Source: Bacillus methanolicus MGA3
GTDB lineage: Bacteria > Bacillota > Bacilli > Bacillales > Cytobacillaceae
Direction: 5' to 3'
DNA length: 64,000 bases
Assembly (NCBI RefSeq): GCF_000724485.1
Contig: NZ_CP007739.1
Location: 356,843 to 420,842 of the forward strand
Positions within the stretch are counted from its first letter, which is position 1; each line of letters starts with the position of its first letter. Of this stretch, positions 1-9,092 are shown piece by piece. Below the pieces are notes generated by a model. The model had not been told where the DNA came from. It searched no databases and worked only from the letters and a program-made list of their open reading frames with translations. The position numbers and the translations under genes were made by a program.

Positions 1-1362
1 CGGTATCTTTTCTAGTAGATAGAGCGGATTGAAGCTCAGCTTTTTTGACTGCAAGTTCCTTCTGTTGTTGGGCTATTCTTTCATTTTGAGCCTTGAATTG
101 CTCTATTGTGATATGCCCCTCTGTATGCAGCGTTAGAATATTATCAAACCGTTTGTTTACTTCTTTAAGTTGTCTCTCAGTTTGCTTAATTTCCTTTTCA
201 AAGTTGGAACTTACAGAACTAACTTTCTTCTCTGCGATACCGTAAAGCTTTTCTAGTTTAAGACTATCTTTTATAAGACCCCTGAGGTCATCTTTAACAG
301 TCTGCAAGAGAATACTTTCCTCAATGATATGTGAAGAGCAATGAACGGTTGTAAACTTTACATAGCCCCCACAAACATAAGCCCCTTTACGTCTATCAGG
401 CTTAAAATGCATTCCACTTCCACAGTCTGCACATTTAGCGATATGAGCAAATAAACTCTCTTTACCGTTGCTTCTGTGGGCTCCTTTTTTCTTCATGAGT
501 TCCTGAACCGCTCTAAAATCATCTTCCGTAATGAGAGGGGGATGAGTGTTTTTAATAATGATTTGCTTTTCAAGGTCTACCTTTTTTCTAATCTTATACA
601 ACTCAGAGTCACTTAGAAACTTTGTTGTTTCTTCTCTGTTGTGTACTAGGCTTCCTGTGTAAGCAGGGTTGTTTAGGATACCTTTTATTGTGTTCTGGTG
701 CCATTTTGCTCCTGCATTAATGGCTCCTGCTACTGCTCTTGGTGTAGGTATGCCCCTTGACATAAAATCATTTGTAATTTTAAACATTCCCCACCCTTGG
801 TAGAGGTAAAGATGAAAAATCTCTTTTACATAAGGAGCGGTTCTTTCGTCTACTTCTAGCTGATTAGTATGAGGGTTCATCTTATAACCATAGGGAGGAA
901 CAGACGCTTTATATTTCCCTTGTTTTGCTCGTTCTTTCAAGCCCAATTTTACCCTATGGGACAGCTTTAGGTTTTCTTCTTTAGCAAATACAGCTTTTAA
1001 CTCAAAGGGCATTGAACTGTCACTTGTTTTAGAGTCGTAGAAATCCTCAGGGAGTATTAAGCGGACATTTTGTCTCTCAATCTGTTCAGCAGTCTGTAAA
1101 CTTTGTACAGTGTTTCTTCCCAGCCTTGATACGACTTAGCAATAACAACGTCAATATCCTTCTTTTCAAGGTCTTGTAGCAATTTGTTAAGCCCTGTACG
1201 GTTCTTTATTCCTGCCCCGCTTATACCATTATCAATATATCTTTCGATAACGGTAAACCCTTTCTCATGAGCTATACTCTCAGCTAAAGAGATTTGATTT
1301 TGTAAACTGTTCTGTTGTTCTTCCTTTCTCGTACTAACACGAGCATAAATTGCACATTTCAT
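1..1362 (-). pseudogene. large serine recombinase, frameshifted and cut by the window edge
   Basis: The N-terminal part (1060-1362) starts MKCAIYARVS, with the catalytic serine of the resolvase fold at residue 10. An SD (AAAGGAG) lies 9 bases before this ATG. Near 1128-1134 the frame shifts by one base; past it the minus strand reads on without stops to the window edge as recombinase domain (PPYGYKMNP), zinc ribbon (CADCGSG, YVCGG) and a charged coiled coil. This is the layout of phage and ICE large serine integrases and of SpoIVCA-type recombinases. Restoring one base joins both halves. The small gene 1362-1511 lies immediately upstream and is probably co-transcribed. The break is either a sequencing error or real inactivation; the family call is secure, the element type is not. 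Confidence 0.85.
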
Positions 1363-1511
1363 CAATTCGCCACTCCTTTAGTAGTAGGAGTGACATTAGT
1401 TCTTTCCTTATCGTAGGAAGCATTTGACATTTTGTCAATCATATATTCAAGAAATGATTGTACAATCTCTTCTAATGACTCTGACCCTATAAACTCTCTT
1501 TCAACTTTCAT
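1362..1511 (-). CDS. small acidic protein upstream of the recombinase
   Basis: A 49-residue ORF starting MKVEREFIGS behind a strong purine-rich SD (AGAGGGGGA), so I prefer this ATG to the longer frame starting at 1604. Its stop overlaps the recombinase start region, which implies translational coupling. The middle (SLEEIVQSFLEYMIDKM) is predicted amphipathic helix. I do not recognise the family. The position suggests a recombinase accessory protein, but that is inference. Confidence 0.5.
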   Translation of the reverse strand: MKVEREFIGSESLEEIVQSFLEYMIDKMSNASYDKERTNVTPTTKGVAN

Positions 1512-1574
1512 GAAAAATCCCCCTCTTTTAGGTAATGCTGCTTTGCTCAGCCTAGTAATTGTTTTAAGGAAGGG

Positions 1575-1617
1575 AATTGTTGCGAAAAAATTTTTTTGTA
1601 TCATTATCGCAACAATT
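1575..1617. promoter_or_regulatory. 11-bp inverted repeat, operator candidate
   Basis: AATTGTTGCGA at 1575-1585 is matched perfectly by TCGCAACAATT at 1607-1617 across a 21-base AT-rich spacer. It lies between the divergent recombinase unit and the winged-helix gene at 1688, where a shared repressor would bind. It is not followed by a T-run on either strand, so it does not look like a terminator. Confidence 0.5.
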
Positions 1618-1687
1618 GGAGGGCATACCTCGATAACTATGTTGAAAGTACATGCTACTTTAAAAATTATTATTAGGGGGAGTCATT

Positions 1688-2284
1688 ATGGTATGGGTAA
1701 TGGAGAGGTTAGTAAATATGTCTAAGGAGAGTATAAGTGAAAATCATTTTGTAGCTGTTCCTAATTCATTAAGGAAATGTATTGGTCTTTCTGCAAACGA
1801 TAAGGATGTATTATATGATATTTTATGGTCGATTAATGATAATGAAAGCTGTTTTCCATCTAAATCGACTATTGCGGAAAGGTTAAATATAGGTGAAAGT
1901 ACAGTAGGGAGGTCATTGAACAAGCTACACTCAATGTACTTCCTTAACATTGAGAATAGAGTAGGAACATCTAATCTTTATTCAATATGTTTACTAGAGG
2001 ATAATCCATATTTGATTATTAGTGAGTTAACACATTGGTATAAGAAGAGATACAAAACTGTAGATGTTCCGAAGAACTTTTGTAAATCAAAAGTTTCAAA
2101 GGCTATTTCAAAATATCTTGCTGAAAAGCATAAGGAATATGCGGATAGGTTGTTCGATTGCTGTAGTAACGAGGATTATAATTCAGTCCTAGAAAACTTC
2201 CTTGAAGAAATGAATAAGTATGTTGTAAATGCTACCAATGTAAAGATTGAATATAAATGGAACAAAGAAGTACCTTTATTCTAA
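1688..2284 (+). CDS. winged helix-turn-helix protein of a mobile element
   Basis: A 198-residue protein. Residues about 35-85 form a HTH_36-like winged helix (FPSKSTIAERLNIGESTVGR), the type found in replication-initiation and phage regulatory proteins. The C-terminal half is lysine- and glutamate-rich and has no motif I recognise. Two starts are plausible: ATG 1688 behind AGGGGGA, or ATG 1718 behind GGAGAGG. The gene diverges from the recombinase across an inverted repeat and ends at a terminator. Regulator or replication/excision factor are both possible. Confidence 0.6.
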   Translation: MVWVMERLVNMSKESISENHFVAVPNSLRKCIGLSANDKDVLYDILWSINDNESCFPSKSTIAERLNIGESTVGRSLNKLHSMYFLNIENRVGTSNLYSICLLEDNPYLIISELTHWYKKRYKTVDVPKNFCKSKVSKAISKYLAEKHKEYADRLFDCCSNEDYNSVLENFLEEMNKYVVNATNVKIEYKWNKEVPLF

Positions 2285-2477
2285 TTACTGAGTCACCCCC
2301 TCTAGTCAAAATTACATGAGGGTAACAAAAGTTAATTCAATTTGAAATAGGGGTCACATCTACTTATATCAAAATGGCATATCTCCTATTAGCAAATTAA
2401 ATGACTAAATAAAGTAAGTAGAATAAAGAAAATCAAATTAAATAGAGAAATAATTAAATAAAGATAATTAAAGTAGA

Positions 2478-2506
2478 GGGAGCGGGTTGACCGCTCCTAT
2501 TTTTTC
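2478..2506 (+). terminator. rho-independent terminator
   Basis: Stem GGAGCGG/CCGCTCC with a five-base loop, then TATTTTTT. It ends the transcript of the winged-helix gene. Confidence 0.8.
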
Positions 2507-2575
2507 GGTAAATTGTTACTTAATTTTATATTTGTGAAATTTTTGAATTTAAACTTAAAATATTTTGTTAGTTAT

Positions 2576-2615
2576 AAAAGAAAACCGCTCTATGTGGTAA
2601 ACACATAAAGCGGTT
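2576..2615 (-). terminator. rho-independent terminator of the excisionase-like cluster
   Basis: On the minus strand AACCGCTTTATGTG pairs with CACATAGAGCGGTT (one mismatch) and is followed by TTCTTTT. It sits directly after the stop of the 2635-2865 gene. Confidence 0.8.
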
Positions 2616-2634
2616 GGTTGCAGATTGATTAACC

Positions 2635-2865
2635 CTAAAGAAATTCAACAATTTCTTTTTCTGTTGCCCCATGATCAAGTAAAAACCTTTCTAGGCTATC
2701 TTTGTCTACGCTGTACCCGTATTTGGTATTGATAGAGTAATAGCCATTTTCTATACGAGGGGCTTTTTCTAATTGTCCACGTTGCAAGTAACCCAACACT
2801 GCATTTTCAGTAAATGCTATGTTAAAGTGGTTAAGTATTCTACTAGTCTTTTCAATGCTAATCAT
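2635..2865 (-). CDS. small DNA-binding-like protein, third gene of the excisionase-like cluster
   Basis: A 76-residue protein starting MISIEKTSRIL. The N-terminal half resembles a helix-turn-helix (NIAFTENAVLGYLQRGQL), followed by a short beta-like segment, as in MerR/Xis-type domains, but similarity is weak. Its SD (AGAGGTGA) lies inside the last codons of the preceding gene and ATG follows that stop directly (TAAATG), so the two are coupled. Confidence 0.5.
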   Translation of the reverse strand: MISIEKTSRILNHFNIAFTENAVLGYLQRGQLEKAPRIENGYYSINTKYGYSVDKDSLERFLLDHGATEKEIVEFL

Positions 2866-3045
2866 TTAAACATCACCTCTTAATACGAGTTTTCGAAGGC
2901 TTTCCTTGGAAAAGTAAATTCTATTCTCAATATGCACCTTCTCAACATATGGAGAAGAAGATAATTCAAATAGCCTTTGAGTAGTAACTCCTAATATTTC
3001 GGCTGCTTGTGAAAAGCTATATAAATCCTTAGTTTTCACTATCAT
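2866..3045 (-). CDS. small excisionase-like helix-turn-helix protein
   Basis: A 59-residue protein read from ATG 3045, chosen because GGAGGTG lies 8 bases upstream; longer in-frame starts at 3075 and 3060 lack one. The motif YSFSQAAEILGVTTQRLFEL is a MerR/Xis-type helix-turn-helix, and VEKVHIENRIYFSKESL resembles the wing. It overlaps the previous gene (3029-3220) by 17 bases, so the three genes form one operon. Confidence 0.55.
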   Translation of the reverse strand: MIVKTKDLYSFSQAAEILGVTTQRLFELSSSPYVEKVHIENRIYFSKESLRKLVLRGDV

Positions 3046-3220
3046 CTTTAGCACCTCCATTTTGGAGCCATTCAACTACAACCGTTTTGTTAAAACGAAC
3101 TGATTTACCTACCTTTACACGTCCTGGAATTACTCCTTCTCGTGCTAGTTTATAGGTTGTTTGCTCACTCATATCTAGCAATTTTGATAATGAATGAACT
3201 GTTAGAAACTCTTTTTCCAT
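3029..3220 (-). CDS. excisionase-family helix-turn-helix protein
   Basis: A 63-residue protein with the clear excisionase/MerR-like pattern LTVHSLSKLLDMSEQTTYKL, then IPGRVKVGKSVRFNKTVVVEWL. The length is that of a complete Xis-type protein. SD AGGAGG precedes ATG. It is first of three tiny genes in tandem. Near a serine recombinase such proteins usually act as recombination directionality factors or small repressors; which one applies here cannot be read from the sequence. Confidence 0.7.
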   Translation of the reverse strand: MEKEFLTVHSLSKLLDMSEQTTYKLAREGVIPGRVKVGKSVRFNKTVVVEWLQNGGAKDDSEN

Positions 3221-3736
3221 ACCGTAAAACCTCCTAATTTTAATATCCTTTTCCTTGACGCCCTCATTATAAGAACGGAACTTTATATTCTTAACAGCAA
3301 ATCGAATAGAATAATGGAATAAAACATAAAATGATAAATAACAATAAATACTCTTAATATTTGCGTAAATAAGTAGAATTTTATAGGCAAGTAGAGAGAA
3401 CGAATGTATAGTTATTACCTCTAAAAATGGTGGTATCTGTTTTTATTGCGGTTGAAGGTTTTAGGACATACGTTTTGAAGTAGTTGTACGTCTTGATAAT
3501 TTGAAAATTACATATGGAGCGGATAACCGATACGTAAATTTTTGTTGCTAAAAGTCAATCGTTCGGCACTGGGTGGGGCTATGAATAGAGGGAATTAACA
3601 TCCTTCTAAAATTCTTTCTATAATGTCTCAGTAGTTAATACATGCTAAACACCAAGCTAAAATACATTTTAGGTACATGCACCTAGCAAAGTCTTAGACA
3701 TAAAATAAAATAGTTTATTTCAGGGAGGTATCATGG
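3221..3736. other. intergenic region between mobile-element genes and chromosome-like genes
   Basis: No supported gene. The minus strand offers a -10-like TATAAT (3267-3272) for the excisionase cluster. An attachment site could lie here, but without the other element end I cannot name one. Confidence 0.3.
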
Positions 3737-4180
3737 ATGAACCCTTATTCGGATTATTACGAATTGTCAAACAGACAGAATGATAAATTGGTAAAAGATA
3801 TAGAGAAAGCCATTAATGGGGAGTATAGTGCCATTCAATGCTATGAAAAATTGGCTAATCTGGCACCTTCATCGAAGGAGAGAAATCAAATTCTTGAAAT
3901 TCGTCAAGATGAAATAAGACATTTTCAACAGTTTACACAAATATATGTTAGTCTAACCGGAAGACAACCAAAGTATAAACTAATTGAAGAATGTCCAAAC
4001 ACTTACAAGGAAGGCTTGGAGTTTGCTTTTTTAGATGAGCAAGAAACTGTGGATTTTTATTTAGATATATCAGAACAAACAAGTGACCCATATATAAAAG
4101 GGGTATTTCATAGAGCGTCAGCAGATGAGCAGAACCATGCTGTTTGGTTTCTTTACTATTTATCAAGAAAGAGACATTAA
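3737..4180 (+). CDS. ferritin-like (rubrerythrin-type) protein
   Basis: A 147-residue all-helical protein with carboxylate and histidine metal ligands in ferritin-like spacing: NGEYSAIQCYE, IRQDEIRHF, FLDEQETVDFY and ADEQNHAVW. This predicts a four-helix di-iron bundle. It has no signal peptide, C-terminal rubredoxin domain or encapsulation tag, so it is probably cytosolic and not encapsulin cargo. SD GGGAGG lies 7 bases before ATG 3737; an out-of-frame ATG at 3733 is ignored. A terminator follows. Its role in iron or peroxide handling is inferred from the fold. Confidence 0.75.
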   Translation: MNPYSDYYELSNRQNDKLVKDIEKAINGEYSAIQCYEKLANLAPSSKERNQILEIRQDEIRHFQQFTQIYVSLTGRQPKYKLIEECPNTYKEGLEFAFLDEQETVDFYLDISEQTSDPYIKGVFHRASADEQNHAVWFLYYLSRKRH

Positions 4181-4285
4181 CCATTAATTTATCTCTTCTT
4201 TGAATATTGAACTAATGCCACTCCTGTATGTACTATCATCTCTACACACGTTGAGTGCTGTGCGTTGCTAAAATTACGTTAAGTT

Positions 4286-4348
4286 AAATAAAAGCAGATG
4301 GTAACGAGAGTCTATAAAAGATCCTCGCAGTACCGTCTGCTTTTATTT
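4286..4348. terminator. long terminator hairpin
   Basis: AAATAAAAGCAGA pairs with TCTGCTTTTATTT, and the stem continues imperfectly inward. AT tracts on both sides allow use in both directions; it ends the ferritin-like gene. Confidence 0.75.
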
Positions 4349-4713
4349 AATCAGGAGAAAAGTATAAACAAACTATCAAACTTTTTTCGTCACTTCTAAT
4401 AAAGGTGAAACTGTTTACGAATGACATCAAACACATTACGGAGAAGGTCGATGTTTTATTGTTTTTTCATTAACAATATGCTTCCCTCAATCATAGATAC
4501 TATGGCTTGGGAGACCAAAAGTGAATTTGAAATAATAGAATATGAAGTAAATAAATGGTGTTTGTGTTTTCCTAGGCCTTGTGGAAGGACTTCTCACTTT
4601 TTATGAGCTTTTAAATAATTTATAATTATCATATAATATTAGATAATTGAAACTATAAATAATTGTAATACACTATGATATGTTTATATTTTAGACAGAA
4701 AAGGTTGGTAAAA
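4349..4713. other. intergenic region upstream of mqo
   Basis: A 61-codon frame at 4421-4606 has no SD and no recognisable motif, so I do not call it. The AT-rich end (4610-4700) probably holds the mqo promoter. Confidence 0.35.
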
Positions 4714-6216
4714 ATGAGCAGCAGAGAAACTAAAACAGATGTCATTTTAATTGGCGCTGGAATCATGAGTGCGACTTTGGGGACACTCTTGAAAGAATTA
4801 GCACCGGAATGGGAAATTAAAGTGTTTGAGAAACTCGCAAACGCAGGAGAAGAAAGCTCTAACGAATGGAATAATGCGGGTACGGGTCATGCTGCATTGT
4901 GCGAGCTTAACTATACACCCGAAAAATCCGACGGATCTATAGATATTAGCAAAGCAATAAAAATTAATGAACAGTTTCAGCTTTCAAGACAGTTTTGGTC
5001 TTATCTTGTAAACAGCAATCTGATTCGTAATCCGCAGGACTTTATCAGGCCAATACCTCATATGAGTTTAGTGCAAGGGGAAAAAAATGTAGCTTTTTTG
5101 AAAAAACGTTTTAAAGCGCTTTCAAATAATCCACTGTTTCAAGGGATGGAATTTTCCGATGACCCTGAAAAACTGAAGGAATGGATTCCGCTTATCATGG
5201 AAGGCCGTACATCGAATGAACCGATAGCGGCAACAAAAATCGATTCTGGAACGGATGTCAACTTTGGTGCTTTAACACGCATGTTGTTTGACCACTTAAA
5301 GAGTAAAAACGTCGAGATAAACTACAAGCATAGTGTTAAGGATATTAAACGTACTAGCGACGGTTCGTGGAAAGTGAAAGTGTATGATATCGATAGCGGC
5401 AAAATCGAATACCATACTGCAAAATTCGTCTTTATCGGCGGTGGGGGCGGAAGTCTGCCTTTACTACAAAAAACGGGTATTCCTGAGTCAAAACATATTG
5501 GAGGATTCCCGGTAAGCGGACTATTTATGGTATGTAACAATCCGGAAGTTGTAGCGCAGCATCATGCAAAAGTATATGGTAAAGCTAAGGTCGGTGCTCC
5601 TCCAATGTCTGTTCCGCATCTTGATACAAGATATATCAATAACAAAAAATCGTTACTGTTTGGACCGTTTGCCGGCTTCTCGCCAAAGTTCTTAAAAACA
5701 GGTTCAAATTTAGATTTGATACGTACTATAAAACCGAATAATATCTTAACTATGTTGGCGGCAGGCATAAAAGAGATGGCATTGACAAAGTACCTGATCC
5801 AGCAAGTTATGTTATCGAATGAAAAGCGAATGGAAGAATTACGCGAGTTTGTTCCGAACGCCAAAAGCGAAGATTGGGATATAGTGGTAGCAGGCCAACG
5901 TGTGCAAGTTATCAAAGATACTGAGGCTGGCGGTAAAGGAACACTTCAATTTGGTACGGAAGTTGTTAGTGCCGCTGATGGCTCGATAGCTGCATTGCTT
6001 GGCGCTTCTCCGGGTGCTTCTACTTCCGTTCACGTTATGCTTGAGGTTTTAGAAAAATGCTTTCCACAACATATGAAAGAGTGGGAACCGAAAATAAAAG
6101 AAATGATTCCTTCTTATGGCGTATCACTAGTGGAAAACCCAGAGCTTTTGCACGAAATTCATAACTCAACTGCGAAGACGCTTGGTCTAAGCGAAAAAGA
6201 GCCGGTCTTTAGTTAA
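4714..6216 (+). CDS. mqo: malate:quinone oxidoreductase
   Basis: A 500-residue FAD protein that oxidises malate to oxaloacetate at the membrane and passes electrons to quinone. The N-terminus has the dinucleotide fold ([12 protein letters not shown]), followed by the Mqo signatures [18 protein letters not shown] and GGFPVSGLF, and the C-terminal [14 protein letters not shown]. Length fits the family. I start at MSSRETK (4714); the frame is open from 4675 but that extension has no SD and reads unlike the family. It is monocistronic, with terminator at 6388. Confidence 0.93.
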   Translation: MSSRETKTDVILIGAGIMSATLGTLLKELAPEWEIKVFEKLANAGEESSNEWNNAGTGHAALCELNYTPEKSDGSIDISKAIKINEQFQLSRQFWSYLVNSNLIRNPQDFIRPIPHMSLVQGEKNVAFLKKRFKALSNNPLFQGMEFSDDPEKLKEWIPLIMEGRTSNEPIAATKIDSGTDVNFGALTRMLFDHLKSKNVEINYKHSVKDIKRTSDGSWKVKVYDIDSGKIEYHTAKFVFIGGGGGSLPLLQKTGIPESKHIGGFPVSGLFMVCNNPEVVAQHHAKVYGKAKVGAPPMSVPHLDTRYINNKKSLLFGPFAGFSPKFLKTGSNLDLIRTIKPNNILTMLAAGIKEMALTKYLIQQVMLSNEKRMEELREFVPNAKSEDWDIVVAGQRVQVIKDTEAGGKGTLQFGTEVVSAADGSIAALLGASPGASTSVHVMLEVLEKCFPQHMKEWEPKIKEMIPSYGVSLVENPELLHEIHNSTAKTLGLSEKEPVFS

Positions 6217-6387
6217 TACTTTGGATGTAAAAACTAAGGCTTATAATGAAAAAGCTTAAGTATCATTTTTTCATCAATGGACAATCGTTTCTAGGGTGAA
6301 GAGATTAAAAAGGCAATGATTGAAAAAACAGAGATAAAATACCTAAGGAATTGAGTAAATAATAGAATATCATTGAAAATAAAACTT

Positions 6388-6426
6388 AGAACCTTTGATT
6401 TATCTTTGAATTGAAGGTTCTTTTTT
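6388..6426 (+). terminator. mqo terminator
   Basis: AGAACCTT pairs with AAGGTTCT across an 18-base loop, followed by a T-run. Confidence 0.75.
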
Positions 6427-6503
6427 CAAAATTGGCAGTTAGAGAGGCTACGGTGAACCGTATCATAAATAGAGGGGATTTTTGGAGAGCTGAGTAGATA
6501 ATT

Positions 6504-6770
6504 TTGAAGAAATGCCACTGTGAAGGACAAAAATGATCTAATAAAATTTGTTATGTCCTTCATAGAGGCGATAAAGGAAAAACAAAAGCCATTGTATATG
6601 CTGAATGTCCGTCATAAGACTTTTGAAGGACATAATTAAGATAGAGAGCATAAGAAAAGTCCGTCATAAGAGTCCTGAAGGACATAAACAAGATAGGAAA
6701 CATAGGAAAAGTCCTTCATACTGTTAATAAAGGACAAATTTAGGATAATACAGTCTAACTAAAGGACAGA
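6504..6770. repeat. degenerate tandem array of about 52-bp units
   Basis: GTCC(G/T)TCATA followed 18 bases later by AAGGACA recurs at 6554, 6607, 6659 and 6711, at spacings of 53, 52 and 52. Partial units flank it at about 6504 and 6753. Each unit contains a short inverted pair (GTCCTTCAT/GAAGGAC), so the transcript could form serial small hairpins. There is no ORF. There are no spacers of the CRISPR kind, because the whole unit repeats. Confidence 0.65.
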
Positions 6771-6880
6771 TCTTCTACTTTTTAATATATAGTAAAGTAT
6801 TTATATCATACATGGGATACGAAAGGGAACACCTTTGACTATTATTTTAGTTAAAAGTAAAAAAGGTAGAATATTTAATT

Positions 6881-6916
6881 AAAAAGGGCAGACTCGCCAA
6901 CGGGTGAAGTCTGCCC
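6881..6916 (-). terminator. terminator of the secreted protein gene
   Basis: GGGCAGACT pairs with AGTCTGCCC; on the minus strand it is followed by TTTTT. Confidence 0.8.
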
Positions 6917-7009
6917 AAAATGAGATTCATTTCATGCATAAACCCTTGGGATAATACCATAAGTACTTCACTTTTTTGTCTTACCAGCACCCGATCCTGT
7001 GTACAGTAT

Positions 7010-7555
7010 TTAGTACGATTTGATTTTTGCTTCTAATTGACTGAGCGATAATTGATTTAACTCTGGAAAACCTTCTTCTTGCAGGGAAATTGTTTTCCCT
7101 TCGTAGATAGGGTAGACTCCTTGCCATCCCCCGACAATGGTATAAAATTCTGTTCCAGGAACAGGTTTAAGAAAGCAAACATATTGACCCTCAGCCAGCG
7201 GTCCCGGGTAAGCTTTATTGATAGGATTTAAAGGATGAGGAAGTGGTTCAATTCCGGTTGATAACACGGTGATAATTCGGTCACCGGTTCCCTTTAAATA
7301 TTTGTTGACATGAAAGCTTTGTACAAAATTGACAAGCTGCCAACCCTGTACAGATTTTTCTAACGGCTGTTTCTGATGAGAAGTATCGAACCAACCATAA
7401 GCAATTAATGTTGAACCACTTACTAAATCCTTTATTTTTACGACACGCTTGATATTTACTACTTGTTTTGGAATGACATTATTATGCGCCTGAACAGGTA
7501 AATGAAAAATAAATAGCAAACATATACAGATTAATAACTTAGACCATACTTTCAT
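7010..7555 (-). CDS. secreted protein of unknown function
   Basis: A 181-residue protein. Residues 1-23 are a classic signal peptide (KLLICICLLFIFHL, cleavage near VQAH). No lipobox, anchor or second membrane segment is visible, so it should be released or loosely wall-bound. The mature part is beta-rich with aromatic and proline segments (YGWFDTSHQ, LKGTGDRIITVLSTG, GGWQGVYPI). I do not recognise the family. It is a single gene with its own terminator, divergent from nothing nearby. Confidence 0.65.
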   Translation of the reverse strand: MKVWSKLLICICLLFIFHLPVQAHNNVIPKQVVNIKRVVKIKDLVSGSTLIAYGWFDTSHQKQPLEKSVQGWQLVNFVQSFHVNKYLKGTGDRIITVLSTGIEPLPHPLNPINKAYPGPLAEGQYVCFLKPVPGTEFYTIVGGWQGVYPIYEGKTISLQEEGFPELNQLSLSQLEAKIKSY

Positions 7556-8065
7556 TCAATCACCTCATAATATATCTTTGTTGAGTGTTATTATTTTTAA
7601 CATTCTTTCTTTTTTTATGTGACCGTTTAATTAATGGGTGCTAATGTTCAATAAGTGCGAACCGGCTTTAACAGCCCTTGATCTTCCGTAATCGAGCACT
7701 CTAGCTGAAGATTAAGCATCTGTTTTCTTAATATAGGAATTGAAGATTTATAAAACGAGTAGGAACTCACCAACATTATGTTTCCACATGCACTTTGGAC
7801 ACGTCGAGTACGCTGTGTATATAGTTTTAAAAGAAAAAGCAGGTACCAATTAAGGTTTCCTGCTTTTATTCATTGTATTGGACTGAAAATCGGTAAAGGA
7901 TCCATTTTCATTTACTTCAACAATTTCAACTTTTTGCAGAAAGAGAAGGCCAAATCGTTGAGTGACGTATTGACAAAGTAATAAGTGTTTCATAGCATTG
8001 TTTGAAAACAGAAAGGAATACAAAAATTCAAATTAAACTTACTGCAAAATGCGGGAACCTTTTTC
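7556..8065. other. intergenic stretch with one terminator
   Basis: No supported gene. A plus-strand hairpin (AAAAGCAGG/CCTGCTTTT, 7834-7871) ends no recognisable gene and may mark a lost one. Confidence 0.4.
7834..7871 (+). terminator. orphan terminator hairpin
   Basis: AAAAGCAGG/CCTGCTTTT stem with 15-base loop and A/T flanks; no intact gene lies upstream on this strand. Confidence 0.6.
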
Positions 8066-8968
8066 CTACTGATATCTCTCCAGCGTGGAGAAAAAGTCTT
8101 TGACAAACCGATAAAATACTTTAACAGACGGCGCCAGCTCGTAATGGTCGGAAACAATAACACCGACGTTTCGTTTGACATGCGGCATTTCGATTGGCAC
8201 CTTTACTGCGAAGCGAAGCACCGTTTCATAAAGGGCGCTTTCCGGAAGAAGAGTGACGCCAATCCCTGCGGAGACGAGGCCCTTGATTGCATCTAAGTCT
8301 TCGCCTTCCGATGAGATGATGGGTGAAAATCCTGCTTGTCGGCAAGCATCGAGTACAATTTGATGCAAAATGTACCCTTGAGGAAATGTCACAAATGGTT
8401 CGTTGCGCAGTTCGTTTAGTACTAAGCTGTTTCGTTTGGCGAGCGGATGATTGCTTGGAAGAAGAGCGGCAAACGATTCGGAAAATAAAATATCTCCTTT
8501 AATTCCTGTTTCTCCCGTCGGAACTGGACCGAGAAACGCCAAATCGATTTCTCTATTTTTCACGGCTTCGATTAAGAATTTGTAAGCTCCTTGACGCAAA
8601 TGAAATGAAATGTTTGGATGTTTTTCTTTAAAAGCGGAAATGACCATTGGCATTGTATGGCTTGCCAAACTTGTTGGAAATCCGATTTTGATGATTCCGC
8701 GTTCCGGGTCTAAATATTCTTCGATTTGTTGTTTTGCGTATTCAATTGCTTTTAGCGCTGTTTCAACATGAGGCAAAAAGTGGCGGCCGATAGGGGTGAG
8801 CTTCACATTTCGTCCTTCCCGTTCAAATAGCTGTACTCCAAGTTCGGCTTCTAAATTACCAATCTGTCTGCTAATGGCAGATTGTGCGACGTGTAGAGCT
8901 TCAGCTGCTTCGGAAACGTGTTCCCGTTTGGCCACCTCTAAAAAATATTGAAGTTGTCTTAGTTCCAT
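8066..8968 (-). CDS. gltC: LysR-family activator of glutamate synthase
   Basis: A 300-residue LysR regulator. Residues 1-60 are the winged helix (MELRQLQYFLEVAKREHVS, AQSAISRQIGNLEAELGVQLF) and residues 90-290 are the periplasmic-binding-like effector domain. It diverges from gltA across an intergenic palindrome identical in its arms to the Bacillus GltC Box I. In Bacillus subtilis GltC activates gltAB when 2-oxoglutarate is high and responds to glutamate and RocG; gene order and operator support the same role here. Confidence 0.92.
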   Translation of the reverse strand: MELRQLQYFLEVAKREHVSEAAEALHVAQSAISRQIGNLEAELGVQLFEREGRNVKLTPIGRHFLPHVETALKAIEYAKQQIEEYLDPERGIIKIGFPTSLASHTMPMVISAFKEKHPNISFHLRQGAYKFLIEAVKNREIDLAFLGPVPTGETGIKGDILFSESFAALLPSNHPLAKRNSLVLNELRNEPFVTFPQGYILHQIVLDACRQAGFSPIISSEGEDLDAIKGLVSAGIGVTLLPESALYETVLRFAVKVPIEMPHVKRNVGVIVSDHYELAPSVKVFYRFVKDFFSTLERYQ

Positions 8969-8990
8969 TTTTCTTCCCTCTCTGCTATTT

Positions 8991-9005
8991 ATCTCAAAAT
9001 GAGAT
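8991..9005. promoter_or_regulatory. GltC operator (Box I type)
   Basis: ATCTCAAAATGAGAT is a perfect dyad with the arms of the Bacillus GltC box (ATCTC/GAGAT). It lies between gltC and gltA, and a related half-site (TTAATCTAAAT) follows. Confidence 0.85.
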
Positions 9006-9092
9006 TAATTTAATCTAAATTATATATTGTTTATATTATTTTTGAAAACTAAAATAATAGTTACATTGTATTTGGAACGGGAGGGAAGCAAG

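Larger units (their letters stand above)
2285..2634. other. AT-rich intergenic stretch
   Basis: No supported gene. It holds the plus-strand terminator at 2478 and the minus-strand one at 2576; the rest is AT-rich. Confidence 0.5.

Noticed and set aside
4421-4606. 61-codon plus-strand frame upstream of mqo
   Set aside because: No SD, no motif, overlaps the AT-rich promoter region.
6504-6770. CRISPR array
   Set aside because: The entire 52-base unit repeats with drift; there are no constant repeats with variable spacers and no cas genes.
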